The notes: generated from the letters alone by a model not told the origin. Shown: positions 25,348 through 33,521, counted from the first letter of the stretch. The stretch: DNA of 38,042 nt from Flavobacteriales bacterium UBA979 (GCA_002292325.1 DBBR01000081.1:1-38042); one strand, 5' to 3'. A program made the numbers and translations.

Positions 25348-26305
25348 GGCGTCGGTCGATCAATTGGATGCCACCTCCAATGAAGGCGGGTATGCAGAGA
25401 TTTACAAGCCAAACAGCAAACGTTGCGATGAGAATGGGAACGGTCCATTCCGGCTCCGGCTGCAACCAGGCGATGATCAATGCCTCACGGACGCCCAATT
25501 CGGCCAGGGCAGCGGTTGGTACCACCATGTTTCCAAGGTATACGAGTGCAATGGCTGTCCAAATGCTTCCGTCGACTTCGATGCCCCATGCTCCGAGTGC
25601 ACAGGCAAATTGACCCGTGAAGACTGCAAAACGAATCCCGCTCAAGATGACTTGTCGGTTCATTTGAAGCCCACTCAGCGGCGTTTTCAACCCTTGGAAG
25701 CGATCGGTCAAACGGCGCAGCCGATGGCCTTTTTCCTTTGCGACCCAACGTGGCAAACGCCACCAAACGGCCGCAGCAATGACCAATGCCATGCAACCCA
25801 ACATACAGGCGACAAGAGGCAGTTGATGGCCATGCGACCAATTCCCGTTGCCCATGGTGGTATTGGCCAGCACAGCGAAGGCACTGATTGTGCCAATGGT
25901 CCAGGTCCATCCAGCTTGGGCCCATGCGCCTACCGCCCATGCTCGAGCGCCATCTGCTCTCGCGTGGGCAGGCAACATGGCCACCCGAGCGACGGCATCA
26001 CCCGTGCGGTTGGGAGTGACCAAGCCAAAAGTCAATCCGGTCAGGACTTCGCGCAGGCTCCGGAACCAGGACTTGCGATCAGAGGCGGTCAAAGCGTGCC
26101 ACTTGGCTGCTTCGAGCCCGAGGTTCAAGGGCATGCCCAGGATAAACAGCCAGAGAAAAAGGGGATTGACAGGATCACACAACACCTGGAAGGCCTCGGT
26201 GTTATGCCACATTTCGTGTTCCATCAGGGTCCATGCAACATAGGCCATCGCCACGGCAGTTATCAGCCATCGGGCGAGCTTTTGCAACATGGAGGTAAAA
26301 CGCAT
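25340..26305 (-). CDS. LPG-synthase-type (YbhN/AglD-like) integral membrane protein
   Basis: Multi-pass inner-membrane protein of about 321 residues with around eight helices, belonging to the flippase-like domain family seen in AglD, YbhN and the N-terminal half of MprF. The signature LTGLTFGLVTPNRTGDAVARVAML (about residues 90-113) is clear, as is the later GNMVVPTAALAELGVREALI. Proteins of this family are often paired with glycosyltransferases and may move lipid-linked sugars, but this is inference. The ATG at 26305 (MRFTSMLQ) is preferred; 26290 is an alternative. The frame continues to 26464, but that part lies under ruvC and is not conserved. It faces ruvC head to head with 24 bases between the start codons and overlaps the GT2 gene by 8 bases. 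Confidence 0.85.
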   Translation of the reverse strand: MRFTSMLQKLARWLITAVAMAYVAWTLMEHEMWHNTEAFQVLCDPVNPLFLWLFILGMPLNLGLEAAKWHALTASDRKSWFRSLREVLTGLTFGLVTPNRTGDAVARVAMLPAHARADGARAWAVGAWAQAGWTWTIGTISAFAVLANTTMGNGNWSHGHQLPLVACMLGCMALVIAAAVWWRLPRWVAKEKGHRLRRLTDRFQGLKTPLSGLQMNRQVILSGIRFAVFTGQFACALGAWGIEVDGSIWTAIALVYLGNMVVPTAALAELGVREALIIAWLQPEPEWTVPILIATFAVWLVNLCIPAFIGGGIQLIDRRHV

Positions 26306-26329
26306 TTCCAAATGTACCTTCGTCAGACC

Positions 26330-26911
26330 ATGCGGCCAACCTCCTCTAAAAAGTCCACCGAGCAAATCATTTTGGGCATTGATCCAGGAACAACCATTAT
26401 GGGATATGGCGTGATTCGCGTTGAAGGTAAAAAAGTGGTCTTGGTGGAAATGGGTGCATTGCACCTTTCAAAATACAAGGACCATGCAGTGAAATTGAAG
26501 CGAATTTTCGATCGGTGCTCAGCTTTGATCGAGTCGCATGCACCAGATCATTTGGCCGTTGAAGCGCCGTTCTTCGGAAAAAATGTTCAATCCATGTTGA
26601 AATTGGGTCGAGCTCAGGGCGTAGCTCTTGCGGCAGCTTTGTCCCGTGATATTCCTGTTTCTGAGTATGCTCCACGGAAGGTGAAGCAATCTGTTACGGG
26701 AAGTGGAAGCGCCAGCAAAGAACAAGTAGCGGCGATGGTCGCGCGGACACTTTCGATTCCCATGGCGGATATGCCCAAAGAAATGGATGCTTCGGACGGT
26801 TTGGCGGTGGCGTTGTGCCATCATTTTCAACTCGCCTCTCCCCGAATGCAGGCGGGATACAGCGGATGGAAAGCCTTCGTGCAAGACCAGGGTGATCGTG
26901 TGATCAAATAA
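26330..26911 (+). CDS. ruvC: RuvC Holliday-junction resolvase
   Basis: Dimeric endonuclease that cuts Holliday junctions with RuvAB during recombination. From the ATG at 26330 there are 193 residues, the normal size. Catalytic acids are in place: Asp18 in ILGIDPGT, Glu79 in LAVEAPFFG, and Asp153 and Asp156 in EMDASDGLAVALCHH. The reading frame is open for another 328 codons upstream, but that part is antisense to the LPG-synthase-like gene and has no family similarity; an ATG at 26312 is a possible alternative start. The gene ends 95 bases before a strong terminator at 27007-27037, and a separate promoter-like sequence lies in between. Confidence 0.96.
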   Translation: MRPTSSKKSTEQIILGIDPGTTIMGYGVIRVEGKKVVLVEMGALHLSKYKDHAVKLKRIFDRCSALIESHAPDHLAVEAPFFGKNVQSMLKLGRAQGVALAAALSRDIPVSEYAPRKVKQSVTGSGSASKEQVAAMVARTLSIPMADMPKEMDASDGLAVALCHHFQLASPRMQAGYSGWKAFVQDQGDRVIK

Positions 26912-26924
26912 TTTTTTGAATAAA

Positions 26925-26952
26925 TGTAACTTTTTCGAATGGGCTGCGTATT
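26925..26952 (+). promoter_or_regulatory. possible ECF-sigma-type promoter (TGTAAC-N16-CGTATT)
   Basis: TGTAAC at 26925-26930, followed by a T-run, is separated by 16 bases from CGTATT at 26947-26952. A -35 element with the AAC core and a CGT-type -10 element at this spacing is the pattern of extracytoplasmic-function sigma factors, and similar sequences precede autoregulated ECF sigma genes in this phylum. It points to the right, into a stretch with no gene before the terminator at 27007. No sigma factor gene lies in the window. Could be chance. Confidence 0.4.
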
Positions 26953-26958
26953 CAGTCC

Positions 26959-27037
26959 TGGAGCATTGCTCTAAAACAGTTTACTTGTTTTTCATTCAAC
27001 AGGGTAGGGTCATCCATCGGGATGACCCTTCTTTTTT
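26959..27037 (+). ncRNA. possible short transcript between ruvC and ddl
   Basis: If the promoter-like sequence at 26925-26952 is used, transcription starting near 26959 would run into the terminator ending at 27037 and give an RNA of about 79 bases. It would carry a small 5' hairpin (GAGCATTGCTC, 26962-26972), an A/U-rich middle and the terminator stem. There is no plausible reading frame in it. This is an inference from two flanking signals; the same stretch could simply be the 3' UTR of ruvC. Confidence 0.28.
27007..27037 (+). terminator. rho-independent terminator after ruvC
   Basis: A perfect 9-bp stem, GGGTCATCC (27007-27015) with GGATGACCC (27020-27028), closes a four-base ATCG loop and is followed by TTCTTTTTT. 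It ends transcripts coming from ruvC and protects the convergent ddl gene, whose stop lies at 27063. Confidence 0.88.
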
Positions 27038-27062
27038 GCGCCACATTTAATTTGGAGGGGAT

Positions 27063-28043
27063 CTAACTCAGCAACGTCTGATCAATGATGCGGGAGATCA
27101 AAGCGGTTTTGCTCAGCCCCAGGGCATGGGCTTGCTTGGGGATGATGCTGGCTTCTGAAAAACCCGGTACGGCATTGATTTCAATGACATGCGGTTCTCC
27201 ATCCAATTCTGACATCATATCAACCCGGGCCAGACCACGCATGTGCGTCGCATTGTAGACTGCGATGGCCAGTTGCTGCAGGCGATTGCGTAAATTTTCT
27301 GGAATGTCAGCTGGCGTGATTTCCTCTGATTCACCTTCATACTTTGCGGCGTAATCAAAGAAAGCTCGATCGGTTCGAATCTCCGTAACAGGCAAGGCCA
27401 TGGGGGTTCCGTCAGCGGACGGAATGACGCCGGAAGTGAATTCGCGCCCGGCCAAAAAGGACTCAACAACGACTCCGCCCATACCGCCAATTGCCTGAGC
27501 ATCGTGTATGGCAGCGTCCAATTGGTCTTCCGATGTGACTTTGTGGATGCCAATGCTCGATCCGGTCTCATTGGGTTTGACAAAACAAGGAAGCCCAAGG
27601 GATTCGATAATTTCGCTTGCTTTCCAACTGCCCTCATGGGGGATTTGGTAGGACCGCGCCACGGCAATGCCATGGGATCTCAATAATTCTGATGTACGGC
27701 CTTTGTGAAAGGTCAAAGCCATGGCTTCTGCACTTCCCGTGGTGTGCGGAAATCCGCTGGCCGCTAATTGCGCTTGGAGTTTTCCATCTTCACCGGGAGT
27801 GCCGTGCACCATCACGAAAGCTCCGATGTAACCAGCGGCATCTGCCATGAGGTGTTCCAGGGAGGTGGGCCTCCGCTGCCCTTCGGTATCGATGAACCAT
27901 CCGTCCTCGTTGATGTGCACCAATGTGGGTTGGAAACGGTCCAGGTCGATGTGCTTCATGACCATGTGCGCTGATTTGCGAGAGATGGCCGCTTCGCCCG
28001 AATAGCCGCCGGTAAAGACGATGATGGAATGCTTTTTTCCCAT
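27063..28043 (-). CDS. ddl: D-alanine--D-alanine ligase
   Basis: ATP-grasp enzyme that makes the D-Ala-D-Ala dipeptide for peptidoglycan precursors in the cytoplasm. The 326-residue protein has the N-terminal IIVFTGGYSGEAAISRKSA (the GGxSxE family start), VHGTPGEDGKLQAQL, FVKPNETGSSIGIHKV (ATP-binding loop), GREFTSGVI and the C-terminal HVIEINAVPGFSEASIIPKQA, which holds the magnesium and substrate ligands. Usual family length. The ATG at 28043 is clear. It follows purK on the same strand after 63 bases, where a TAATTTTC sequence resembles a -7 box with one mismatch. Confidence 0.95.
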   Translation of the reverse strand: MGKKHSIIVFTGGYSGEAAISRKSAHMVMKHIDLDRFQPTLVHINEDGWFIDTEGQRRPTSLEHLMADAAGYIGAFVMVHGTPGEDGKLQAQLAASGFPHTTGSAEAMALTFHKGRTSELLRSHGIAVARSYQIPHEGSWKASEIIESLGLPCFVKPNETGSSIGIHKVTSEDQLDAAIHDAQAIGGMGGVVVESFLAGREFTSGVIPSADGTPMALPVTEIRTDRAFFDYAAKYEGESEEITPADIPENLRNRLQQLAIAVYNATHMRGLARVDMMSELDGEPHVIEINAVPGFSEASIIPKQAHALGLSKTALISRIIDQTLLS

Positions 28044-28106
28044 GGTTTGAAGACGTTGAACGGGTTGACTGTTGCCGATGGAAAATTAACGTTCCTGTTC
28101 TTCAAG

Positions 28107-29282
28107 TTATTCGGTTGGGGTGGGCTTTCCTTCCACGGCCAATTGTTCACGAATTCGCATCATGCGCTCGATGACTTCCTGTCGGGTTTCACCTGTGATG
28201 GTGACATGGCCCATTTTTCGGAAGGGCTTGACCTGTGATTTGCCGTAGAGGTGAGGATGCACACCCTCCGTAGCAAGAGCGGCATCAATGCCCCGGTAAT
28301 CAGGCAATCCGCGAGCATCCGCAGCTCCAACAACATTGACCATGGCGCCAACGGGGTGGACTGGAGCGGTTGAGCCCAGGGGTAAATCGAGAACAGTCCG
28401 CAGATGTTGCTCAAATTGTGATGTGATGTTGGCTTCGATGGTGTGGTGACCGCTGTTGTGAGTCCGTGGAGCGACTTCATTGACCACTATGTGGCCTTCT
28501 GTGTCCAAGAATAATTCTACCGCGAGCAAACCTTCGAACTCCATGCATTCGGCAACTTGGATGACGATGCGCTCAGCTGTTTGCGCCTCTTCGATGGAAA
28601 TGTCTGCTGGTGCGATGAGGTAGTCAACCAAATTGGCAACCGGGTCAAACACCGCTTCAACCACGGGAAAGCACTGGGTTTCGCCCATGCTGTTGCGCGC
28701 GACAATCACGCTCAGTTCCTTGTGGATGCGCACGGCCTTCTCGAGTAAACTCGGCGACTGAAACGCTTTACTGGCGTCGGCAACATTTTTCAGGACTTTG
28801 ACTCCTTTTCCATCGTATCCGCCTTTGCGCATCTTTTGTACAATGGGGAAGCCCATTGCTCCCACTTCATTTGCATCCGCGATCAATTGGAACGGCGATG
28901 TAGGGATTCCATGGTCGGCGAAGAATTGTTTTTGGAGTCCCTTGTCCTGGATGATGGCCAGGTGATCAGGCTTGGGAATGACTCGGACACCCTGTGCCTC
29001 CAAGCGACGAAGTCCTTCGACGCTGACATTTTCGATTTCAATGGTCAAACAGTCGAGTCCGCTGCCAAATTTTTCCACAGCGTCGGCATCGTTGAGGTCA
29101 CCTTGCACAAATCGGTGCGTCAAGAATCTGCAAGGGGCATCTGGGCTAGGGTCCATTACCTCTACCCGGGCATCGAAATCCACCGCGGATTGAATCATCA
29201 TGCGCCCCAATTGTCCCCCGCCTAAGACGCCGAGGCGCAGGGAAGGACCAAAGGATGCGGAGTTTTTTATCTTACTTGCCAT
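28107..29282 (-). CDS. purK: N5-carboxyaminoimidazole ribonucleotide synthase
   Basis: ATP-grasp enzyme of de novo purine synthesis that carboxylates aminoimidazole ribonucleotide at N5. The 391-residue protein from the ATG at 29282 shows LGVLGGGQLGRMM near the N-terminus, DCLTIEIENV, KMRKGGYDGKGV (ATP-grasp lysine and glycine loop), LLAVELFLDTEGHIVVNEVAPRTHNSGHHTIEA and SQFEQHLR, all standard for PurK. The longer frame to 29435 overlaps the divergent MscS gene and is not conserved. Its product is used by PurE, which is not encoded in the window. A TATCTTTG box at 29287-29294 lies four bases before the start. Confidence 0.94.
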   Translation of the reverse strand: MASKIKNSASFGPSLRLGVLGGGQLGRMMIQSAVDFDARVEVMDPSPDAPCRFLTHRFVQGDLNDADAVEKFGSGLDCLTIEIENVSVEGLRRLEAQGVRVIPKPDHLAIIQDKGLQKQFFADHGIPTSPFQLIADANEVGAMGFPIVQKMRKGGYDGKGVKVLKNVADASKAFQSPSLLEKAVRIHKELSVIVARNSMGETQCFPVVEAVFDPVANLVDYLIAPADISIEEAQTAERIVIQVAECMEFEGLLAVELFLDTEGHIVVNEVAPRTHNSGHHTIEANITSQFEQHLRTVLDLPLGSTAPVHPVGAMVNVVGAADARGLPDYRGIDAALATEGVHPHLYGKSQVKPFRKMGHVTITGETRQEVIERMMRIREQLAVEGKPTPTE

Positions 29283-29286
29283 ACCG

Positions 29287-29294
29287 CAAAGATA
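29287..29294 (-). promoter_or_regulatory. possible -7 box (TATCTTTG) of purK
   Basis: TATCTTTG on the minus strand is the same -7 sequence as at rpmH and lies four bases before the purK ATG, which would make the mRNA leaderless. The position 19 bases upstream reads CCAT rather than TTTG, so the -33 half is missing. It lies in the 31-base gap to the divergent channel gene. Confidence 0.35.
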
Positions 29295-29313
29295 TTCTGC
29301 CGATTTTAGCACC

Positions 29314-30372
29314 ATGGAATTTTTAGAACAGGTTTTTTTAGGCAACCTTTTAAGTGATTGGGCCATCGCATTGGCTTGGGCATTTGGAGGCGTTGTATTC
29401 GGTAAATTAATTTTTCGTTGGATCAGTAACCGCATGCGCAGGGTTGCGGCAAAAACGGCATCGGATCTGGATGATCTGATTTTGGAGAGGATTGAAGGTC
29501 CATTGGCCTTGGGTGCCGTTTTATTGGGATTTTGGCTTGGCTATGGCCATCTGCATTTTGGGGAGCAAGTGGACCAGTTCATGGATAATGCATTCTCGGT
29601 GTCCATCGCATTGGTGTTGACTTGGATGTTCGCACGGCTCACAGACAGCTTGGTTGGAAGTACACTGACCAAGCGAGGAGAAAAGTCAGATTCTTCGATG
29701 CTGGCCCAAATGGCTCCGATTTTGCGGAAAACATCCCGTTCAACTGTGTGGGTGCTTGGCATCATCATGGCCATGACCAACGCAGGATATGATGTCGCGG
29801 CCTTGCTTGCAGGCGTTGGAATCGGCGGATTGGCCTTGGGTCTTGCAGCCAAGGATTTTGTCGGTAATATTTTCGGCGGTATTACGGTTTTTATAGACAA
29901 ACCATTTGTGGTAGGAGACCGTGTGCAAGTTGCTGGCGTGGATGGAATAGTGGCTGAAATTGGGATTCGTTCCACGCGGGTTAACACCTTAGCGGGGCGG
30001 ATGGTAACGATTCCGAATCACAAATTCACGGACAGCGTGGTTGAAAATGTCACAGCTGAGCCAACACGTAAAGTTCGATTGGAATTGGGGTTGACTTATG
30101 ATACGACCCCTGAGCGCATGGAAGAAGCTCTCGCGATTGTTCGCAGAATAGTGGAGAAGCACATTGGAACCAAGAACGACACCATCATTTGGTTTAGTGC
30201 TTTTGGAGATTTTTCCTTGAAAATTAGTGCGATTTACTACGTTCGAAAAGAAGCGGATGTTTGCTTGACTCCTGGAGCGGTCAACATCGAAGTCTTACGC
30301 CAGTTTAAGGAAGCCGGCTTGGATTTCGCCTTCCCAACGCAAACGCTTATCCATCAGGGTCGCCCGGAATAA
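29314..30372 (+). CDS. MscS-family mechanosensitive ion channel
   Basis: Inner-membrane channel that opens on osmotic downshock. The 352-residue protein from the ATG at 29314 has four or so predicted helices (about 12-34, 63-80, 92-110, 145-165) and then the pore-lining TM3 and beta-domain junction GVGIGGLALGLAAKDFVGNIFGGITVFIDKPFVVGDRV, the MscS hallmark with its Gly/Ala packing pattern. The remainder is the cytoplasmic vestibule with IPNHKFTDSVVENV. The frame extends back to 29200 but overlaps purK; 29314 is the natural start. It starts a plus-strand run, with the next gene 24 bases on. Confidence 0.92.
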   Translation: MEFLEQVFLGNLLSDWAIALAWAFGGVVFGKLIFRWISNRMRRVAAKTASDLDDLILERIEGPLALGAVLLGFWLGYGHLHFGEQVDQFMDNAFSVSIALVLTWMFARLTDSLVGSTLTKRGEKSDSSMLAQMAPILRKTSRSTVWVLGIIMAMTNAGYDVAALLAGVGIGGLALGLAAKDFVGNIFGGITVFIDKPFVVGDRVQVAGVDGIVAEIGIRSTRVNTLAGRMVTIPNHKFTDSVVENVTAEPTRKVRLELGLTYDTTPERMEEALAIVRRIVEKHIGTKNDTIIWFSAFGDFSLKISAIYYVRKEADVCLTPGAVNIEVLRQFKEAGLDFAFPTQTLIHQGRPE

Positions 30373-30396
30373 TTTGCTTACATAAATTACCAAGAA

Positions 30397-31182
30397 ATGA
30401 ATGATTTGGAATCGACCCGGCAGGTGTATGATATGGTCATTTTAGCGAGTGAGGCGCGCTACTGGTATTTTTTAATTGGAAGTACCTTGGCCGGTTTTAT
30501 AGCGGTGCAGGGCTTCGCCAAGTTTCGATCGGACCAAAAAGAAGGTGTGTTGCGGAATACGGGGTGGATCTTGATCGCCCTGAACTTGGTTCCAACGATT
30601 TACGGCCTCTTTAGTTCTGAAGTGGAGCTGTCATTGCATCGGAGTCTTCCGATTCATTTTTGCGCGATCAACGGCTGGTTGATTGCATTGAATTGTTTTT
30701 GGAAGAACACGAAAGCCTTTACTTTTTCGACTTTTATGGGGACGATTGGAGGCTTATATGCGATATTGACTCCTCAGCTGACCATTGGTGATGCTCCCGC
30801 CATCTTGGCGCACTATTACCTCAATCACACGGCCATTGTCGTGATGCCCATTGTCATGGCACGAACGTATGGTTTTCGTTTTCCCAAGTGGGCCTGGATT
30901 TGGACCTATGGCGCAGTAGCGGTGCTCTCCACTGCGGTAGGGGCTTTCAATTGGTATTTGAATACCTATCATCCAGGAGACATCACCGCGAACTACATGT
31001 ACATGTGGGAAGCCCCGAAAGTGAAGAATCCCTTTTTACAAGGAGCGCCTTGGCCTTGGTACATTTTGCCTTTGCACGCCGCTCTGGTCTTGCATTTGAT
31101 TGTGATTAATTTTGGCTACCGCTGGGCCTCTCCATTGGAGGAATTGTCTGGTAAGGCGTGGTGGCGACGTCGCCTTATCTAA
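30397..31182 (+). CDS. TIGR02206/YwaF-family integral membrane protein
   Basis: 261-residue protein with seven or so predicted membrane helices, resembling the YwaF/TIGR02206 family. Recognisable elements are [16 protein letters not shown] (an LPxHFC motif in a helix), [62 protein letters not shown]. The paired His residues inside helices are conserved in the family, whose function is unknown. The C-terminus is basic (WWRRRLI). The stop codon is directly followed by AGGAGG (31183-31188), a strong Shine-Dalgarno-like sequence that has no start codon in the thyA frame at the right distance. Tail codons form a short hairpin (TAAGGCG with CGCCTTA, 31152-31177). Confidence 0.8.
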   Translation: MNDLESTRQVYDMVILASEARYWYFLIGSTLAGFIAVQGFAKFRSDQKEGVLRNTGWILIALNLVPTIYGLFSSEVELSLHRSLPIHFCAINGWLIALNCFWKNTKAFTFSTFMGTIGGLYAILTPQLTIGDAPAILAHYYLNHTAIVVMPIVMARTYGFRFPKWAWIWTYGAVAVLSTAVGAFNWYLNTYHPGDITANYMYMWEAPKVKNPFLQGAPWPWYILPLHAALVLHLIVINFGYRWASPLEELSGKAWWRRRLI

Positions 31183-31244
31183 AGGAGGCGGTTGAGGGTT
31201 CGATTGTTTTCAACCCTATTTCCACGGAGCAACGAAATGCGGAA

Positions 31245-31265
31245 GTCACGAAATACCTTCGTGAC
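31245..31265 (+). promoter_or_regulatory. perfect inverted repeat directly before the thyA start codon
   Basis: GTCACGAA (31245-31252), five bases, then TTCGTGAC (31258-31265), whose last base touches the thyA ATG at 31266. As RNA it would form an 8-bp hairpin that covers the ribosome-binding region; as DNA it could be an operator for a dimeric repressor. No regulator of this kind is identified in the window. Confidence 0.45.
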
Positions 31266-32060
31266 ATGCGCGCATACCACGATTTACTTGAACACTTGCT
31301 TACCCATGGATCGCTGAGAGAGGACCGCACTGGAACGGGCACCATTGGGTGTTTTGGATACCAGATGCGGTTTGATTTGCAAGATGGCTTTCCGGTATTG
31401 ACGACCAAAAAACTGCACTTGCGTTCCATTGTCCATGAGCTGCTTTGGTTTTTGCAGGGCGATACCAACATCCAATACCTCAAGGATAACGGAGTCAGGA
31501 TTTGGGATGAGTGGGCGGATGACAAGGGTGATCTGGGACCAGTTTATGGCTATCAATGGCGCAGTTGGCCTAACCCGGATGGGAGTCACACCGATCAAAT
31601 CACAAAGCTTGTCGATCAAATTCGGACCAATCCGTATTCTCGTCGTCATGTGGTTTCAGCTTGGAACCCCAGTTTCATTGACGATATGGCATTGCCTCCG
31701 TGCCATTGCCTTTTCCAATTCCATGTGGAAAACGGACGATTGAATTGCCAGTTGTACCAGCGTTCGGCGGATACTTTTTTGGGAGTGCCGTTCAATATCG
31801 CCTCGTATGCGCTGTTGACCATGATGATGGCACAAGTTTGCGATCTCGAACCGGGTGAATTCGTTCATACGTTTGGCGATGTGCACCTGTATACGAATCA
31901 CGTGGATCAAGCCCGTGAGCAGTTGACCCGAGAGATACGGCCACTGCCAAGTATGTGGATCAACCCCGATGTGAAGGATCTGTTTTCTTTTACGTACGAT
32001 GACTTTAAGTTACTGAACTACGATCCGCACCCGCACATCAAAGCGGCTGTCTCGGTCTGA
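31266..32060 (+). CDS. thyA: thymidylate synthase
   Basis: Makes dTMP from dUMP using methylene-tetrahydrofolate, which it oxidises to dihydrofolate. From the ATG at 31266 it has 264 residues, the same length as the E. coli enzyme. It begins [12 protein letters not shown] and has REDRTGTGT (19-27), [19 protein letters not shown], the nucleophile Cys146 in [36 protein letters not shown], and [13 protein letters not shown]. An open frame extends upstream to a GTG at 31158, but it is not conserved and overlaps the previous gene. folA follows after 10 bases, the classic pair that regenerates tetrahydrofolate. An inverted repeat immediately precedes the start codon. Confidence 0.97.
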   Translation: MRAYHDLLEHLLTHGSLREDRTGTGTIGCFGYQMRFDLQDGFPVLTTKKLHLRSIVHELLWFLQGDTNIQYLKDNGVRIWDEWADDKGDLGPVYGYQWRSWPNPDGSHTDQITKLVDQIRTNPYSRRHVVSAWNPSFIDDMALPPCHCLFQFHVENGRLNCQLYQRSADTFLGVPFNIASYALLTMMMAQVCDLEPGEFVHTFGDVHLYTNHVDQAREQLTREIRPLPSMWINPDVKDLFSFTYDDFKLLNYDPHPHIKAAVSV

Positions 32061-32070
32061 TTGGTTACGG

Positions 32071-32607
32071 ATGCGCATTTCCCTCATTGTAGCGGTCGCT
32101 CAAAATGGTGTTATTGGACGGGACAACGACCTTGTATGGAAGTTGCGCGATGACATGAAGTTTTTCTCTGATCAGACTCGTGGACATGCGGTCTTGACGG
32201 GTCGTAAAAATTACGAGTCCATTCCGGAACGATTCAGACCTCTTCCGGGCCGGATGAACATTGTGATCACCCGCAATGAGGCGTATGCAGCCCCAGGAGC
32301 TCGGGTGGTTCATTCACTCGATTCGGCGCTGGATGTTGCCAAGGCCGAAGGAGCCGAGGAGGCATTCATCATAGGGGGAGGACAAGTCTATCGGGAGGCG
32401 TTGAATCGTTCGGATGTGGAGCGTGTGCTACTGACGCATGTGGAGGCGTCGCCTGAGGGTGATACGTTTTTTGATGTCGCACGCTTGGAAGAAGGCTGGA
32501 ACGTTCAGCCGTTGAACATGGAGTTTGCTGCCGACGACCGAAATGAACACGCTTTCCACATTGTCGAGTACACCAGGGGGACGGCGAACACGAAAGACCT
32601 GAAATGA
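32071..32607 (+). CDS. folA: dihydrofolate reductase
   Basis: NADPH-dependent reduction of dihydrofolate to tetrahydrofolate. The 178-residue protein starts MRISLIVAVAQNGVIGRDNDLVWKL (substrate and cofactor loop; family pattern NxVIGxxxxLPW with Val for the usual Pro before Trp). Asp27 or Asp28 in LRDDMKFF is the acid that protonates folate. VLTGRKNYESIPERFRPLPGR and FIIGGGQVYREAL are the remaining NADPH-binding blocks. It follows thyA by 10 bases, and its stop overlaps the next start (ATGA). The Leu-Val-Trp instead of Leu-Pro-Trp at the active site is a small oddity. Confidence 0.95.
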   Translation: MRISLIVAVAQNGVIGRDNDLVWKLRDDMKFFSDQTRGHAVLTGRKNYESIPERFRPLPGRMNIVITRNEAYAAPGARVVHSLDSALDVAKAEGAEEAFIIGGGQVYREALNRSDVERVLLTHVEASPEGDTFFDVARLEEGWNVQPLNMEFAADDRNEHAFHIVEYTRGTANTKDLK

Positions 32608-33179
32608 ACGAGGTCTACTTGGGGGTGGAGCACATCACCGACTTGAATGGATACGATCATATGCTTTTCTTGGCTGCACTCGTGGCTTGGGCCAGTTTGG
32701 CACATGCCTGGCGTGTCATTGTGCTGGCAACAGCCTTCACCGTAGGGCACAGCGTGACCTTGCTGCTGGCAGGAATGGGATGGGTGCATCCCAACGGCGC
32801 ATGGATTGAATTTTTGATTCCTGTGACGATTGCGCTGACATCGGTTTGGAATTTGCGGCGTGGTGCTTCATTGGGTGGAAAAAATCCGAAAGCAATGGGG
32901 CTGACGTATGCGGTGACCGTGCTGTTCGGGTTGATTCATGGCTTGGGCTTTAGTTCTTTCTTTCGGATGATGCAAGATGAGGGGGATGGAATCGTTTTGC
33001 CATTGCTGAGGTTCAATGTCGGAGTGGAGTTGGGACAGTTGCTAATTTTGGCGGTGTGTTTGGCTGTTGCTTCACTTGCCCGTGCAGTGGGCGTAACATC
33101 ACGAGAACAACAGGTTTTTGTCTGTGCCGTGACAGGCACAGTAGCGGTATTAATGGCGCTTGAACGGGTTCCGTTCTGA
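32604..33179 (+). CDS. HupE/UreJ-like membrane protein
   Basis: 191-residue protein with about six predicted membrane helices. The start MNEVYLGVEHITDLNGYDHMLFLAAL contains the G-x-x-H-x-x-x-x-x-G-x-D-H-x-x-F pattern of the HupE/UreJ_2 family, with further conserved AFTVGHSVTLLLA and GLIHGLGFSSFF helices that place His residues in the membrane. Members of the family in hydrogenase or urease operons are linked to nickel or cobalt uptake; no such enzymes are here, so metal and role are open. It overlaps folA by four bases. A His-rich lipoprotein gene lies two genes downstream. Confidence 0.85.
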   Translation: MNEVYLGVEHITDLNGYDHMLFLAALVAWASLAHAWRVIVLATAFTVGHSVTLLLAGMGWVHPNGAWIEFLIPVTIALTSVWNLRRGASLGGKNPKAMGLTYAVTVLFGLIHGLGFSSFFRMMQDEGDGIVLPLLRFNVGVELGQLLILAVCLAVASLARAVGVTSREQQVFVCAVTGTVAVLMALERVPF

Positions 33180-33275
33180 AGGACGGGTATTCAATTGGGT
33201 TTTCTTCTCAAAAATTTGGACCTGAAGCGGAAGAGATGCCGCTCGGAATCGCATCCCTGTTCTTAACTTGGCGTT

Positions 33276-33518
33276 ATGGTTCGCGCAGGTATGCTCCTTT
33301 TCATTCAAATGTATCAACGGCTCTTAAGCCCGTTGCTTGGCTCGAACTGCCGCTTTCAACCGACGTGCTCCTCCTATGCGAAAGAAAGCATCGAAGTGCA
33401 CGGTCCTTGGCGTGGAGGCTGGCTGGCGATGCGTCGCATTGCTCGCTGTCATCCATGGACTGAACCGGGATACGACCCGGTTCCACCGCCGTCTAACTCT
33501 TCACAAGAAAATCCTTGA
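33276..33518 (+). CDS. yidD: membrane protein insertion efficiency factor YidD
   Basis: 80-residue small protein that associates with the inner membrane and assists YidC-dependent insertion. The family core is complete: [50 protein letters not shown], including the three cysteines (NC, TC, RC) and the YQ...SP...CRF.PTCS.Y signature. The start at 33276 or an in-frame ATG at 33291 would both serve. In many bacteria yidD lies between rnpA and yidC in the rpmH cluster; here it is almost 29 kb from rpmH. The 96 bases before it contain no convincing promoter. Confidence 0.95.
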   Translation: MVRAGMLLFIQMYQRLLSPLLGSNCRFQPTCSSYAKESIEVHGPWRGGWLAMRRIARCHPWTEPGYDPVPPPSNSSQENP

Positions 33519-33521
33519 TCC

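Noticed and set aside
25346..26911. 521-codon open frame on the plus strand whose end is ruvC
   Set aside because: Only the last 193 codons match RuvC. The first 328 codons are antisense to the LPG-synthase-like gene, are rich in Pro, Arg, Cys and His as shadow frames usually are, and show no domain. It is not a fusion.
31163..31174. GGCGACGTCGCC palindrome
   Set aside because: It is made by the Arg-Arg codons at the end of the YwaF-like gene and has no partner copies; probably coincidental.
31158..31265. N-terminal extension of thymidylate synthase
   Set aside because: The extension begins with GTG inside the previous gene and is not part of the conserved enzyme; starting at 31266 gives exactly the standard 264 residues.
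33236..33463. 75-codon frame overlapping yidD in another phase
   Set aside because: yidD itself is unmistakable in the other frame; this one is a shadow without any motif.
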